From Acanthornis magna (taxonomy: Eukaryota > Chordata > Aves > Passeriformes > Acanthizidae), in assembly GCA_036785705.1 (NCBI GenBank), contig JAWUZG010000032.1:13596001-13660000 (forward strand): a DNA stretch of 64,000 bases, in the 5' to 3' direction. The notes beneath the pieces are model-generated. The model saw only the letters and a list, made by a program, of their open reading frames with translations, did no database searches and was not told the DNA's origin. Positions 1 to 12,200 of the stretch are shown here, one piece after another. The position numbers and the translations under genes were made by a program. The first letter of the stretch is position 1. Each line of letters starts with the position of its first letter.

Positions 1-3000
1 CATCAAATATTTAGTGGAAACAAAGTTTTTGTTTGCATCTCCAGATGACTGGGGACAGTTGAACTCACTGAGGCTGAAGGTTAATGTTTGTATGGCTGTT
101 CATTAGTCACGGTCTGCAAAGTAAGTAAGGCATTTGGCCATGAATCTGTTACTGGACTCTGACCAAAGGCCTCCTAGGGTAACCCAGATGTTTTTTGTCC
201 TCTGTGATCAAACCAAGCTATAGACAAGACTCACCACATCACCTCTTACTTGTCAGTGGCAGAGGGAAAGATTGTGGTAGCCAAGTTTGAGACGTTTGCT
301 TTCCCTCCCACATTGTCTACCCCCAAAAATTTTTAAACTATAGAGATGGAAAGCCAACAAGGGATTGTGAATCAATTTGACCATAAACATATTCCAAAAC
401 ATACAAATAATTTTAGAAAATGGGAATTCTTGTTTAAATAAAATATCATCTAAGGTACAATTTAAAATATTGCTTTCCTAGTTTAAAATAATCCTCATTG
501 GGACAAAGCTGCAGTAACTGAAAACCTTCCTTGAGGTATATACTGAGATTATTTGTCAAACTGTTTTTCCTCAAGCTCATCACAATCCCACAAGAAGAGA
601 ACTGCAGACACTTCATTCACATTACTGGATTCTTATCTTAATAGCATTAATGCAAGTTGCATTTGCTTTACCTGCATTCAGCTGTTCCCAAGCTTTGTTA
701 CACCTCAAGCAACAAACACATTTATGCACCCTATAAATCTCTTAAATCCTTGAGACATGCATGCCGAGAGAATGAAATAGTTTTTAAATTGTGGAGTTTA
801 TTTTCAAAAGGTTCTGTGAATGTTAAAACTGTCAATGTATTCAAAAAAGAAAGGATATAATCTTGACAGATATCCATTGATGGATAGTAAACATGATGGC
901 CTAGATAAAGTTTTGGCTCATAAGGTCTTGAACCAGATTTAGTATCTGGATGTGAGAACATGGGCCAGTGAAAAGGTCATTCTGGTGTTCCCAGCAAAAA
1001 CTACTGGCCTCTGTTGAAGTCAGCCTTTAGACTGTTGATATATGATCATATTTACCTTATTCCCTAAGCAAAACACCATTGCCTTTATCCACAGACCCCC
1101 TTTCCTCACATTTCTAACAGTCCAGTAATCCCACTAGCACTATAACAAAATTCAATTAAATCAGTATTTATTTGTACATTGTAATATATCAGAATATATT
1201 TATTCATGGTATAGAGATAAGATGAAAATATTGTTTGGAAGAACTCCTAGTCACATTTGAGCTAGTTGCTTAACTTGAAAGACACGAAGTAGCAGTTTTT
1301 AAAAAAACAGTTTTGATGATAAAGTACAGCATGGTATGGGAATAACAGCAACTGCTTTTGGGAGAACTCTTCCAAGGTGTCTATGTGATCTATACATGAT
1401 GTCTCTGCTCAAGTCCTGAGGAAGAGCTGGTAATTTTTTATTTTTGTAGCCTTCTACCATGGCTAATCAAATATCCACTTTTTCAAAAATGCTTCTATAC
1501 TTACTTCTTGAAAATATCACTCAAGTCTTTGTTGTCTATTTCATATAATGTGATCAGCTGGAGACTTGAAGAGCTCTTCTGGCACCAGGCCTAACCCCAG
1601 GGTTATGTTATTCCACTGCCAATTATGAAAAGCCAAAACAAATAGGTAAACTGAACAGCTTTTGTCATTGATTTCATTATTGCAATCCCTACTCCAGTTG
1701 CTCTTGTAAAATAATGAAACATCACCAACTTACTGTAAAAGAATACGTCCTTTCAGCACCAACATGATTTTCATGGCAAGAGCCTATTCATTCTGAATTG
1801 TTTTTATAATCTTCTGCACATTTTTATCATTACACTCTTTTCCAGAAAGTTTTATGCTAAATCCTGCAAGCAGTAGTAATGAAAAAAGCTAGAAATGTTT
1901 TCAAACCCCAGATTTTTATAGTATGCTTGTGACTGACGCCACACTGTTCTTGTGGGGTAAATGTATGGATTTACCCACTGCTGCTTTTGTCATCAATGGG
2001 TAAGTGAGAGATTGCAGTTGCTGGGGAGATGTCTCATAGATGGAAGTGTCACATGTAAAAGTCACACATGCATGCATGTTTTGTATAGCTTGCATAATTT
2101 AACTCAGTATAAACAAACGTATAAGAAAATCTCACAGGTTTTTGTGCAAAGTCCCAATCTTTTTTTATATCACTTCCTCCTTTTTCTGCTGTGTGATCAA
2201 CTTGCATTCTAAACTATATTTGAGAGATTTAGGCATTTAAGGCCTCCCAAAGAGCCATAAGAACCTAGTAGGAAGAAGTCCCTGCTGAGAGAGAAAAACT
2301 GAGTTGATAAAGCCCTTAGAGAATTGTGAAAATGCAACTTTTCCTCTGTTGTTTACTATTATTCTAATCACTTGTCACTTGTTTTGACACTTGAGGTGAA
2401 ATAGATCTGCATATCACTGCAGTAATCTACATCTGAATGGTCAGAGAAGTAGGTACTATTCAGGTGTTTTTTATTTATTTTTGAGCTCTACTATGAAATT
2501 CCATTAATTAAGCTTTACAAATCATACAAACTTTTTTTTTTTTTAATTATAAGGAGAAATAAGAGTGACTAGGTCAGATGTAGCTCACTAAAACTTTCAC
2601 CCTTACCTTCCATTTGAACTATGCAGTCATATTCAAAACCCCTTGGAAAATTTCATCAGGCAAATATTATGACAAAACCTCGTAATGCAGAGATAAAGGA
2701 TGAGACCAAGGTTAGAGGGAAAGTCACTAAAATGAATGAAAAAGGAAGGTCAAACCAAGAATTCTGAGCAAGGAATCTGCTGGCAATCCCACCACTATGA
2801 AATGGGATTGTGAGATATTCTGTTCAAATCAAGAAATCCAGAACTACTGAGGGCTAGGCACTGCAGTAAATGCAAATTAAAGAGTGTGAGAAGCTGTTTC
2901 ATCCAGCATCCAACTCCAAAACCAGGAGGTCAATGTCAGGTTGATCGAGCACTTGAATTTTCATTTCATAGATGGATGGTGATTTTTCAGCGGTGGGAAA

Positions 3001-5869
3001 GGGAGGTATGTACAATGACTTAAAACATACTCCAGTCATAGTTAGAGCTTGCAGAGAAGAAATTTGTACAAAGCTTTTAAGTAGTATTCTATCACCTGAC
3101 ACAGGATATTATTTTCAAAAATATAGTGCTCAGGATTTATGGTCCTCAGCCTTCAAAACAATTATAACACAAAACTTGGGCAAGTGAGTTTAAATTCGGA
3201 AATATCTATAGCTACAAAATCCGCTGAGGAGAGTAGAAGAGAATCTGCAGTTTGGGTACAGCTAACTCAGTTCTCTTACCAACACTGGGTGATGTTTGAC
3301 CATGGAAATATTGACACTACACAGAAAATATTATTAATGCACCGATCATGGTAAATTACAGCACACACAAATATGCCATCCTACGAATGCACAGATTACA
3401 GGAGAGGTCTTAGTCTACAGGAATGTACTGTAACTCTTTCATGAACTTCATTTCCTCCCATGGAGGAAAGAAACATTATTGCGGGACCTACTTACAGTGT
3501 GCCACAATTGCATACATCCCTTAGTCATTAGCTATCAATACATTTTGCATTGCTTAAAATAACTTTCTGTCATTTCAGCCAAATTCATTCCAGCACAGGA
3601 AAAGAGTTGTCTACAAGTTTGACCTAATTTGCCAAGTTTGTGCATGGTTATGTGTGAAAATCCTGTTTTTGTGGAAAGCAATGTCTGTAGAATCTTATGG
3701 CTGTTTAGGGAAAAAAGGGTCCTGGATTGTCACCAAAAGGTTTAGATCAAGCGCAAGACAGAAGTAAGCTGACTCATATTTTTCAGACATATGTAGGCTC
3801 CTGCCTAAATGGTTTCACCAGAACATGAGATCAACCCTTGGAGGCAGATGGAAGCATATCTGCATTGATGCTGAAACCCAAGACATTTGCAATTCTGAAA
3901 TACACTGCCTTCATCTCCTCCTATGACCATACACCTTCATGACATTTAAACCAGCTACTAGAAACCACTCAAAATCTCATGGAAATCCCTGTCCTAGCTG
4001 CAAATAAGCTATAAGGAGCAAAGAAGTGAGAATATAGTCCTATGGAAAATGTTAGGTAGCACTGCTAGCACAGCCATGCTCATGCTGGGCTCTGAGCTGA
4101 AGGTCCTGGGAGGTGTTATATCCCACCACACATCCAGGCACAGCATGCTTGGAGCTAGTTCAGGTACTGCTCTCCCCCAGGTTTGTGTTATATCCTGACC
4201 TCTTCCACAGCTACCAAACGTAGACAAGAAAAACACCTCAGTGCTTGGGTCCTACAGTACCTGCATGTGAATGAGAAGGAATATTTTTCATCAGTACTGG
4301 GACAAATTTTGTCCAGGAACACTATACATTCTTAGTCCCTATTGCTGTCCACCTGTTATCTCAGGAGTGTTGAAAGCAGCTTACCTGCCCAAAAATGGCA
4401 GTGACACAAATGACTGTGACAGGTGCATGAAGAGTAAGACAGTCCTAGAGGCAACTTTGGATGCTAGGACAGGAAATGCTTGAACACCAAAGTCAAATCA
4501 GCTGCTGAGGAGCTGATATATCAGGAGGATATGCCTAAGATACAGGTAGGGGGGAAAGTAAGTGCTTATCTGAAGTTCTCAGCTAAATGTTCTCAAGTGA
4601 TACAGGTCTACCTACCTTCCCCAGAATTTCTCAGGAAGTTCCTCTTACTGTTTTCTAGGTACTCAGTGAAGAATATTGATTCACTATTTGGGGGTGAAAA
4701 GTCCCTAGGCAGCAAGTACAAGGATCAGGCACTGTAACATAGAGCAGATTGATCCCCAAGGACTTTTACTGTCCTTAACTACATCTGAACTGCCATTGTT
4801 AGGATCAGCAGGGAATGCCAAAATCTTGAGATAAACAAATAAATCATCAAATGTGTTTCCCGTTTGCTTGTTTTTTCCCTCTCTGCTATTGTCTTTTTCA
4901 GGTCTGAGCCATACCTGCTCTTCATCAAATATTCAAAGTCATATTAAAATTTGATTATATTTAACAGATTCTGAGTCAGAAAACCATTTGCATGCAGAAC
5001 AGCATTGTGAAAATCTGAAGTAGCTGCACTAATTTCCCACTTTTCCCACCCTGCTGACCTTTTTGTGCCTGGAAAAGAAACCCAGACAAAACTCCTTGGA
5101 TTAGCTCTTATTTGAATCCAGAAGAAAAAAATAAATCCTATTTTGTATTACTTGTTCTATATCATTAAGATAATTAGATAAAGAAAGCCCAACAGTGGAT
5201 AAGGAAACAGCCTGTCCAGCCTGTAAACTTTAAAACTTTGTTTAAATAACTTTTTCTGTTAACTAACTTTTAAAAATTAACTTTGTCTGTTAAGGAACAG
5301 CTTATTTCTGTACTGAAGAATAAAAAACTACAAAAATTAGTTGCTTACTTCTTTACAAATGTAGACGCTGTTTTCCAGATTTTCTCTCCCACACAAGCTG
5401 TAGCCACAGAACCAATGAATTGGAAACCTGTGAAAGGCTGGGACGTGTCCAGGGAGGACGTCTGAACCTAGGAGCTTAGAAGCCTTCATTATACTCATAA
5501 TTCATATAGGTCAAAGACTGCACCCGGTGTGCACATGAGCCCAAGTGGTTGAACACCACAATATAAACAAAATCAAGGTTTTCCATTTGGAGGTTTCCTG
5601 AAGATATTTTAAGGAAGTGGAGATGGGCAGGGATAGAAAAGAGACTTCTAGGTAGTGGAATGAGGGATTGGGAATTATGTGAAGTCAGATGTGGAAGGAA
5701 TGAGGAGAAGCAGAGGGTCCTTAGACACCTGTGAAAAAGTCAGGTAACCTGAGATTGCTGCTGCATTTCTCTCTTGTTTTTTCCTAGAATCTGACTCTGG
5801 GATACATACGCCAACTAGACGGCAGTGCCTATTAAAGCCACAGTAACATAATAATTTATGTTAGAAGAG
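1..5869. other. Non-coding unique DNA, no gene seen
   Basis: AT-rich sequence with stop codons frequent in all frames. The short frames present (up to about 85 codons, for example around 4480-4737) have no recognisable motif, no codon-like composition and no convincing splice context, so I treat them as chance. I see no tRNA, rRNA or interspersed repeat that I can name. A short alternating CATGCATGCATG run near 2068 and a T run near 2530 are the only simple-sequence features. It could be intergenic or part of a large intron; nothing in the sequence decides between these. Confidence 0.6.
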
Positions 5870-6070
5870 CTCTCTTGAAATCATCTGATCCAATCCCCAT
5901 TCAAAGCAGGGCGACATTCCAATTTAGGCACAGATGTAATGGTGAACCAGGCTGCTCAATGACAAATCCAGAGCAGTTTTCTGGAGATTCCCCAGTCTAT
6001 CCTCACAACCAGTTATGCAGACAGCGCTAGAAGCTCAGCTGCCTCTTTACTCTGGCCCTTCCAACTGTGA
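5870..6070 (-). mobile_element. Degenerate CR1 LINE relic (probable)
   Basis: The stretch reading from 'catctgatccaatcccca' through 'caaagcagggcgacattcc', with 'caggctgctcaatgac' following, resembles the reverse complement of an older CR1 3' region (recalled pattern: a 'gatccaacccc' block, a 'caaagcagggcc' block, then a 'gttgctcagggcc' block). The match fades after about 6000 and the right edge is a guess. It lies immediately left of a clearer CR1 fragment on the same strand. The two could be one element rearranged or two independent insertions; divergence suggests this part is older. Confidence 0.4.
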
Positions 6071-6183
6071 GCACTTTTCTCACACACACTCTTTCTACCG
6101 CGTTCTTCAGAGATGCCTAACTTTCTGCTAACTGATGCTGCTGCAGAGATGAATAGTCTCTGTGGTCACTGCCCAACCCTTCA

Positions 6184-6500
6184 CATAACAGAATCATAAA
6201 ATGCTTTGTGTTGGAAAGGACACTGAAAATCACCTAGTTCCAACCCCCCTGCCATGGGCTGGGACACCTTCCACTAAGCCAGGTTGCTCCAAGCCCCATC
6301 CAATCAGGCCTTGAACACTTCCAGGAATGGGGCATCTACAGCTTTGCTGGACATCCTGTTTCAGTGCCTCACCACCCTCACAGTACCGAATTTCTTTCTT
6401 ATAGCTAGCATAAAACTAACGCTTTTCAGTCTGGACCCATTGTCCTTTGACCTACTACTGCATGTCCTTGGTGAAAAATATTGTCATTGTCTAAAAATCC
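6184..6500 (-). mobile_element. CR1 LINE 3' end, minus strand
   Basis: Read left to right this is the reverse complement of a CR1 3' terminus. It begins with an 'agaatcataaaatg' block, the degenerated complement of the terminal octamer repeat of CR1, then a 'gttggaaaggacac' block, a 'gccatgggctgggacacc' block, a 'ttgctccaagccccatcc' block, a 'cttgaacacttccaggaat' block and 'agtgcctcaccaccctcac'. The recalled CR1 consensus has all of these in this order. The element is 5'-truncated, as most CR1 copies are; similarity fades near 6500. No coding capacity remains. A 73-codon plus-strand frame over it (6284-6505) is an antisense accident. Confidence 0.9.
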
Positions 6501-8070
6501 TCTAGGTAAAAAAATAAAGTAGAATAAAACCTATGCATTGCTTATATCACCTCTGAAAAATTCAGAGAAACAGAAGGTGCAAGTTTTAAAAAAGACATGT
6601 TTGAGGGAACACAAGCCCCTCAACCTCCCTGTGATGGTTCCTGTAACGCTTGGCCAATACAGTCTTGCAAATCATTTTCCTTAAAATGGAGACAGAAAAT
6701 ATTTTATTTTGATAAGATATAACTGCCCAGTTTCTACAAATACTTGACTAATACCTCTATACTACTACCTAATTATGCTAATTAACATCTGCACTTGTAA
6801 CAAAAATTATATTCTGAGGAATAACAATTTTTCAATTGACATTATAAAATTGAGCTGACATCTAAAGGTTGTTGTGCCATGAGGAAAACATGTTTTATTA
6901 GCACATTGTGATTGGGATGAGACCAGGCTGAAAATTTTTATGACTTATATACAATTCTTTATTTTTTTGAGTGAAAATATTGAAAAATTAGGTTACGGAA
7001 GTACATAGTAAACAGGGAAGGTTGAGTTTTTGCTTGTGTCTGAATACATATATAGTTCTAAAAGAGGCTTTTGTTTTAGATATTTTTCTACTTTCCAAAA
7101 ATAAGAGAAGTCTTCAAATCCAATAAAAACCATTCTGCAATAAACAGGTTTTTAAAAAATATTGCTTTTTCCCATTATTTTAAAAACTAAGTATTTGAAA
7201 CTAGAGACCTACTAATCTCCCTAGCCTGAATATATTTTCTGAATCAGTAGCCTGAACACTTCCAGGCCAAAGTGTACTCATCACTTAATGCAGAATTCAG
7301 CTCCTCTGACCCAGATGTCAAAAAGAGAAATCAATAAAACTTGCACTACTCAAAACAGACAAATCACGAACAGGAGGACCATTCTCTGCCTGTTTAAGAA
7401 TAAGTCTCTTAAATATCTGAGGAGAAGGAAATACTGTATGAGTAATAGAAGTTTAAAAGAATTTCCTGGCTACTGTTTATGCAACAAATATAAAAATAAT
7501 AGGTTATATTTTAACAAGCAAAATGTGAGACAGCCTGACATATGGTGATGATGTTAAAGCCTGGACCTCCAATCCCAGAGTTGTGGTAGGGAAACCCTGA
7601 AACTGGAGTGTATTTTTTATTCTTCCAACTCCAATAATTTACTTCTAAAGTTTGTGTAGTCCAGCAATTGTTTGCATGAGTAGAAGTCTCCAAAGGCCTT
7701 ACTTTCCATGCTGCAGTCTCACAATGTCTTTTGCAGGCTTGGTCTGGAAATTTGCAACACCCGTTTCTTCCATGGTTTCATTGCTAACAATGTGGTTTAC
7801 TGATGAACAGCTGTAAGTGTCTGACAATTTGGAGAAGGGTTGTGCGTGCCACTTGCTCTGAATAAAGGCTATCTCTGTGCTCCCTGCTTCTTTGCTGACT
7901 GTATATCTTTGTAAAATACACTGTTGACAACTTTAGAGAGTGGTGCTTCTGGAAGGTCTGTAGCAGTTGACAGGCTGGATGGGCAATGCTGCATTTCTTT
8001 TTCAGAAAGTATAATTTGCAGGAAATGGCCTAAAATTTCCAAAGTGACTAGAGAGATTTTGAGTGGTGCT
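6501..8070. other. Non-coding unique DNA, AT-rich
   Basis: No gene or nameable repeat is visible. The region around 7780-7930 has a slightly LTR-like look: a CpG-containing stretch, then 'ctgaataaaggctatctc' with a polyadenylation-type AATAAA, then a T/C-rich tail. I see no paired terminal TG/CA ends or target duplication, so I do not call an LTR there. The 86-codon frame at 7288-7548 has no recognisable feature. Confidence 0.55.
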
Positions 8071-8152
8071 TTCTTATTCTTTCTTTTATTATTTTCTTCT
8101 TTTTTCTTTATCTCTCTTTTTCTTTTCTTATTTCTTTCCTTTTTTTTTTCTC
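8071..8152. repeat. T-rich pyrimidine low-complexity tract
   Basis: About 80 bp dominated by runs of T broken by single C and occasional A residues ('ttctttcttttatt' style), ending in a T run near 8140-8149. It is not a clean tandem array. It lies about 230 bp left of the LTR at 8378-8996. The F/L/S-rich protein frame it generates is an artefact. Confidence 0.7.
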
Positions 8153-8377
8153 ATGTTTTGATCTGTCCAGACTGTGAAACTTAAAACTTTGTCCTTAGAA
8201 AGGAACAGCTTAGCCAACGCTGGGACAAAAATCTGTTCACCAAAATCTGATCATCATCGCCAAATTAGGTGCTCACAAATTCATACTGTCCAAATCATAT
8301 TTTATTTTTATTATACAAGGTAAAAAAAATTTTGTAAGTGTCAAAGCAGACTTATTGAAGTACTCAGGATATCAGTT

Positions 8378-8996
8378 CATTGGAGCAACATGAGTCCATC
8401 CCACGAGCAACAATCCTCCCCAAACTGCTGCAGTGTGGGACACTCTTCTATGAACATCAGTCCTTCAAGGACAGGCTGCTCCAGCGGTGGCACTCTCTCT
8501 CCACAGTCATCGCACAGGCTCATGGCTTCCTCTCAGGAATCTGCCCTGTCCAATGTGGGCCTCCTCCGCAGGCTGGGGGTGGAATTCTGGATCCCTGTGA
8601 CCCTCCAGGGGCTGCAGGGGCACAGCTGCCTCACCATGAGCTGTACCGTGGACTGCAGGGCAATCCCAGCTCCAGTGCCTGGGGCACCTCCTGCCCCTCC
8701 TTCCCCACTGACCTTGGGGTCTGCAGAGTTGTTTCTCTCACATATTCTCACTTTGTTCTTCTCTGGCTGCAATTACAACCACACAATAACTTTTTTTTCC
8801 CCTTTCTTCTTTAATCTGTTATCACAGAGGCGTTACCACCATTTCTGATTGGCCCAGCCTTGACCAGTGGCATGTCCATCTTTGGAGCTGCCAGGGATTG
8901 TCTCTGCTGGGCATGGACGAAGCTTCGGGCAGCTTCTCACAGAAGCCACCCCTGTAGCCTCCTGTCACCAAAACTTGGCCATGCAAACCCAATACA
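8378..8996 (-). mobile_element. Avian endogenous retrovirus LTR, minus strand, 3'-truncated
   Basis: GC-rich block in AT-rich surroundings. Its reverse complement begins at 8996 with TGTATTGGG and carries the features I recall for a common bird LTR family: a 'ttgcatggcc' start, 'ggctacaggggtggcttctg' (8949-8968 complemented), a 'cctctgtgataacag' block and repeated 'ctgcagccc' modules. It shares a 27-nt identical word with the LTR at 41642-42198 (8609-8635 here versus 41865-41891 there, opposite strands), which independently supports a family. The LTR 3' end is missing or unrecognisable to the left of 8378, and I find no target duplication. There is no internal retroviral sequence on either side. 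Frames of 79-152 codons across it (8380-8848, 8533-8772) come from the LTR and are not host genes. Confidence 0.8.
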
Positions 8997-9034
8997 CACT
9001 TTATGATCATGTGATTATAATTTAACAAATATGA

Positions 9035-9215
9035 CAAAATATTTTATAATAGTTTTGTAATTTTGCATTTTATAATGTAATGTAGTAAGAAAAATAAGTT
9101 AATCTAAAATATATAAATATATATAGTATATTTTTATAATAAAATAAAAATAGAATAATATAACATGTTTTATAATATATATAAAATACGTAAATGTAAT
9201 ATTAATATATTTGAA
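9035..9215. repeat. AT-rich low-complexity tract
   Basis: Roughly 180 bp made almost entirely of A and T, with alternating TATATA patches ('aaatatataaatatatatag' style) and A runs. It begins about 40 bp beyond the 5' end of the neighbouring LTR. It is too irregular to be a single tandem unit. Confidence 0.75.
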
Positions 9216-12200
9216 AACCTTAAGCATCATTGGACACACAGGCTATAATGGTACGCTAAACATTTCAAGAATCCTGGGGCCAGCAGTGCAGCTTGATGTA
9301 ATTGTGTGCTATTAAATTGTCCTACCTTGCAGAACAGGGTGGTCACATTCAGCTGCCTGTTAGATACGGTCCTTGGCGCACGCTTGCTTCTGAGTTATGC
9401 CTGGGAGCAGTTTGTGAGATCCTTGATTGCCCTGCATAACCACACTAGAGACCATTCTTCTTAGTACAGGTGTGCCAATAAAGTTGAAAAATCAGACAAC
9501 TTGTCTCCCCCACCTCATCTGTTAGACAAGACTATTCAGAGATTTAGCCCATTCTCCTGGCAGATTACAGAGTAACAGCATGCTGCTTTAACTATTGCAC
9601 CTCATGCAATTCCCCTTTTGCAGAGTAGACCAGTACCCCTGGTCATGATTAAACAGCAATACATATATCATAAAACAGCACAGACTGTACCTGATTTTAA
9701 CCTTTTTTTAAATGTACTTTTAAAAGACTCTCTTACTCAAGTATTGATGGTAAGAGAAAGAAGCTTCTGCTGGAATACCATGTTTTATGTTCTCATTACC
9801 ATCCTCATCACAGACTCGATTATGATTACTGTCACACTCATCATGACCTACAATTGTTTATGTCTTTTGCTGCCATATTTTTTAGACAACCATGTCATTG
9901 AGCACATTATAGTCGTGTTTAGGTAACGTACATGAAATTTCAGGTCTCAAAGAATTCTCTTTTAAAGATGTGGGAAGAAATAATAGTCAAAGGTAAAGAA
10001 AATAGCAATAGAAAGAACAAAATTGTAATAAACAATTTTAAAGAATGTCAGTCACAGCACACCAGCTGCTAGCATATTGAGTGTTTAGCCAAAGGGCTGA
10101 TACTTCAACTACTTATTCTCGTGTATAAACCTAATGAACTGAGCATCCACAGGGTCAGGACCCCTGCTTGTATTTTGTTACAGCTGTCTAGGGAGCTATG
10201 AATTCCACGGTGTTCATGTTCTTAGCAAATTTCCGTGACTTTCAACATGTTGAGATATTTGTGGATGACTGGACGTGAAAGTAATCAGCTGTGCTAACTT
10301 CACTGAGAACCCTTGAGTGCTGCCAATTTAAACTTTAGGCTGAACAGACAGTTGATAGAAGTAATTCAGCCAAAATAATTCTGTGGTAAAATTGTTCAGA
10401 TTGTAGTTCTGTTCATTTGTTAAGTATTGACCTCCTTTGTTTTTGGTGCCAGAGAAAACCACTAAACCAAATTTTCCTTCAAAGCACAGGAAGAATGATG
10501 GTAGTTAAGAACTGTGAAATTCATTTGGATTTCTTAAGCCTTTTTTCAATAAGATAACTATCATGCTTGAAAGGTACTACTCTTCTTGCTGGCATGCTTG
10601 TTGTAAAATAAGAATTATCCTTCCTTTAAGAGAATGTTAATAATACTTGTCTTTTTCAGTATGTTCTCATTATTTTTATTAATCACCCTGCAGATTAGCA
10701 AAAAACAATACTTCTGCAGATTTCTGTTTGTTAGTCTTTATGCCTGGAAGAATGATTTGCATGTGATCCTACATTGTAGCCCTGCAGTATTTCTTAGGCT
10801 GAGGCTAGATTAAATTTGGCAACTGCCAGAGAAAAGTTCTGTATTTTGGCACTGAAAAAAAGACCTGATCATTTTCTCAATACTCCAATAACTCTAAAGA
10901 TACAATGACAAAAGGAAGCATGTAGGGTGAGATTTATGTCACCTAATTTTAGGTGTTTTAAAGTTTAACCCTAAAATCTTAAATAGCTGCTCCCTTTTTA
11001 GTGATCAACAGGCACTTTCAAAGCACATTTATTCTGGCATGTATTAGGTATTTATTTTTAGAATAAATTGATCTGATTTGATATCCAGAGGTACCTATTG
11101 CATTAAAGGACTAAAAAGGAACCCAAAGCACATTTATCATTTACCTGGAACTTGGAGTTAACTTTTTATTTGTGCTTGGGCAGATGAATCCCTCTCTTAA
11201 CACCAGTCAGAATGCTTTTGTATCTTATGGATCAATACCTAAGCAAAAAATTAATAGGAATAAGAACCTTAGGAAAGGTTTCTTATTCTTGCACAAAAAT
11301 GGAAATAATGCTTCTAGAAAATATTCTTGCCATCTTACAGATGTGTTTTCACTCTCCTGAGTTGCACTTGTTATATATAGTCAGATGAAGTCATAAGCAT
11401 TGAAAGACTCTCTTTTTATAACCAAACCTTATTCAATATGTTTTTTTGTAATCTTTTCCTTCTTAAAATATCTCATTCTCAACATTAAATGAGAACTGCA
11501 ATTTTTTTCTAGCTCTTCACAGATACCTGAAGTTTAAGTGAACTTTTAGTTTAAGGATCATCACGACACAAAGCACCAAAGCAGAAAGTGCAGTTATGGC
11601 TGTCTCCCTAGAGTCCCCTTGGTTCGCATCCATTTTCTCCATTTAACCTGCAGCTCAGTCTGTAGACTTGCAATCTAAAGCACTGTTTTTAAATGCTGTG
11701 CTTCAGTTTACTCTGTACCTGGAGAAATGGCATGGATATGAAGTTACTATTAGCCTACTGCAAAGCAGGATCCCTCTCTCTGGCACAATGCTGTTCTTTC
11801 AGTTTGACAAAGTCTTCATTTAATGATTTCTGTACTCAGTATGCTATTTTGTGATACAAAAGTTGTGCTGCTGTGTCACCAGGCCAACAAACCAGAAATT
11901 CTATAGCCAGATTATTTTTGGTTTCACTCATTTTTTTCACATAGCTAATAGGATTAAAAATGTGCTGCTGTACTGAAAACAAATTCTTCTAAGATGCGGA
12001 TAATGTCAGAGAGACATGACAATAATCTAATTAAGCATGCTGGATAATCAAAACTAACCTGATGTAGATTTTGGTTTCTGCAGACTTCTGAACAGTAGGA
12101 AAAAACCAGAATTATGTTTCTAAGTCAGATTTTCCCATTATATTTTTAATTATTTATTTTCTTTATTTTTTTTTTTTTTTTGTCTATTTTCTCTTCTATC

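Noticed and set aside
7780..7930. LTR-like stretch with AATAAA and a C/T-rich tail
   Set aside because: No terminal TG/CA pair, no target duplication and no match to the two LTRs in the window.
8380..8848. Two overlapping plus-strand frames of 144 and 152 codons in GC-rich sequence
   Set aside because: They lie antisense to an LTR; the GC-rich LTR modules have few stops. No host-protein motif.
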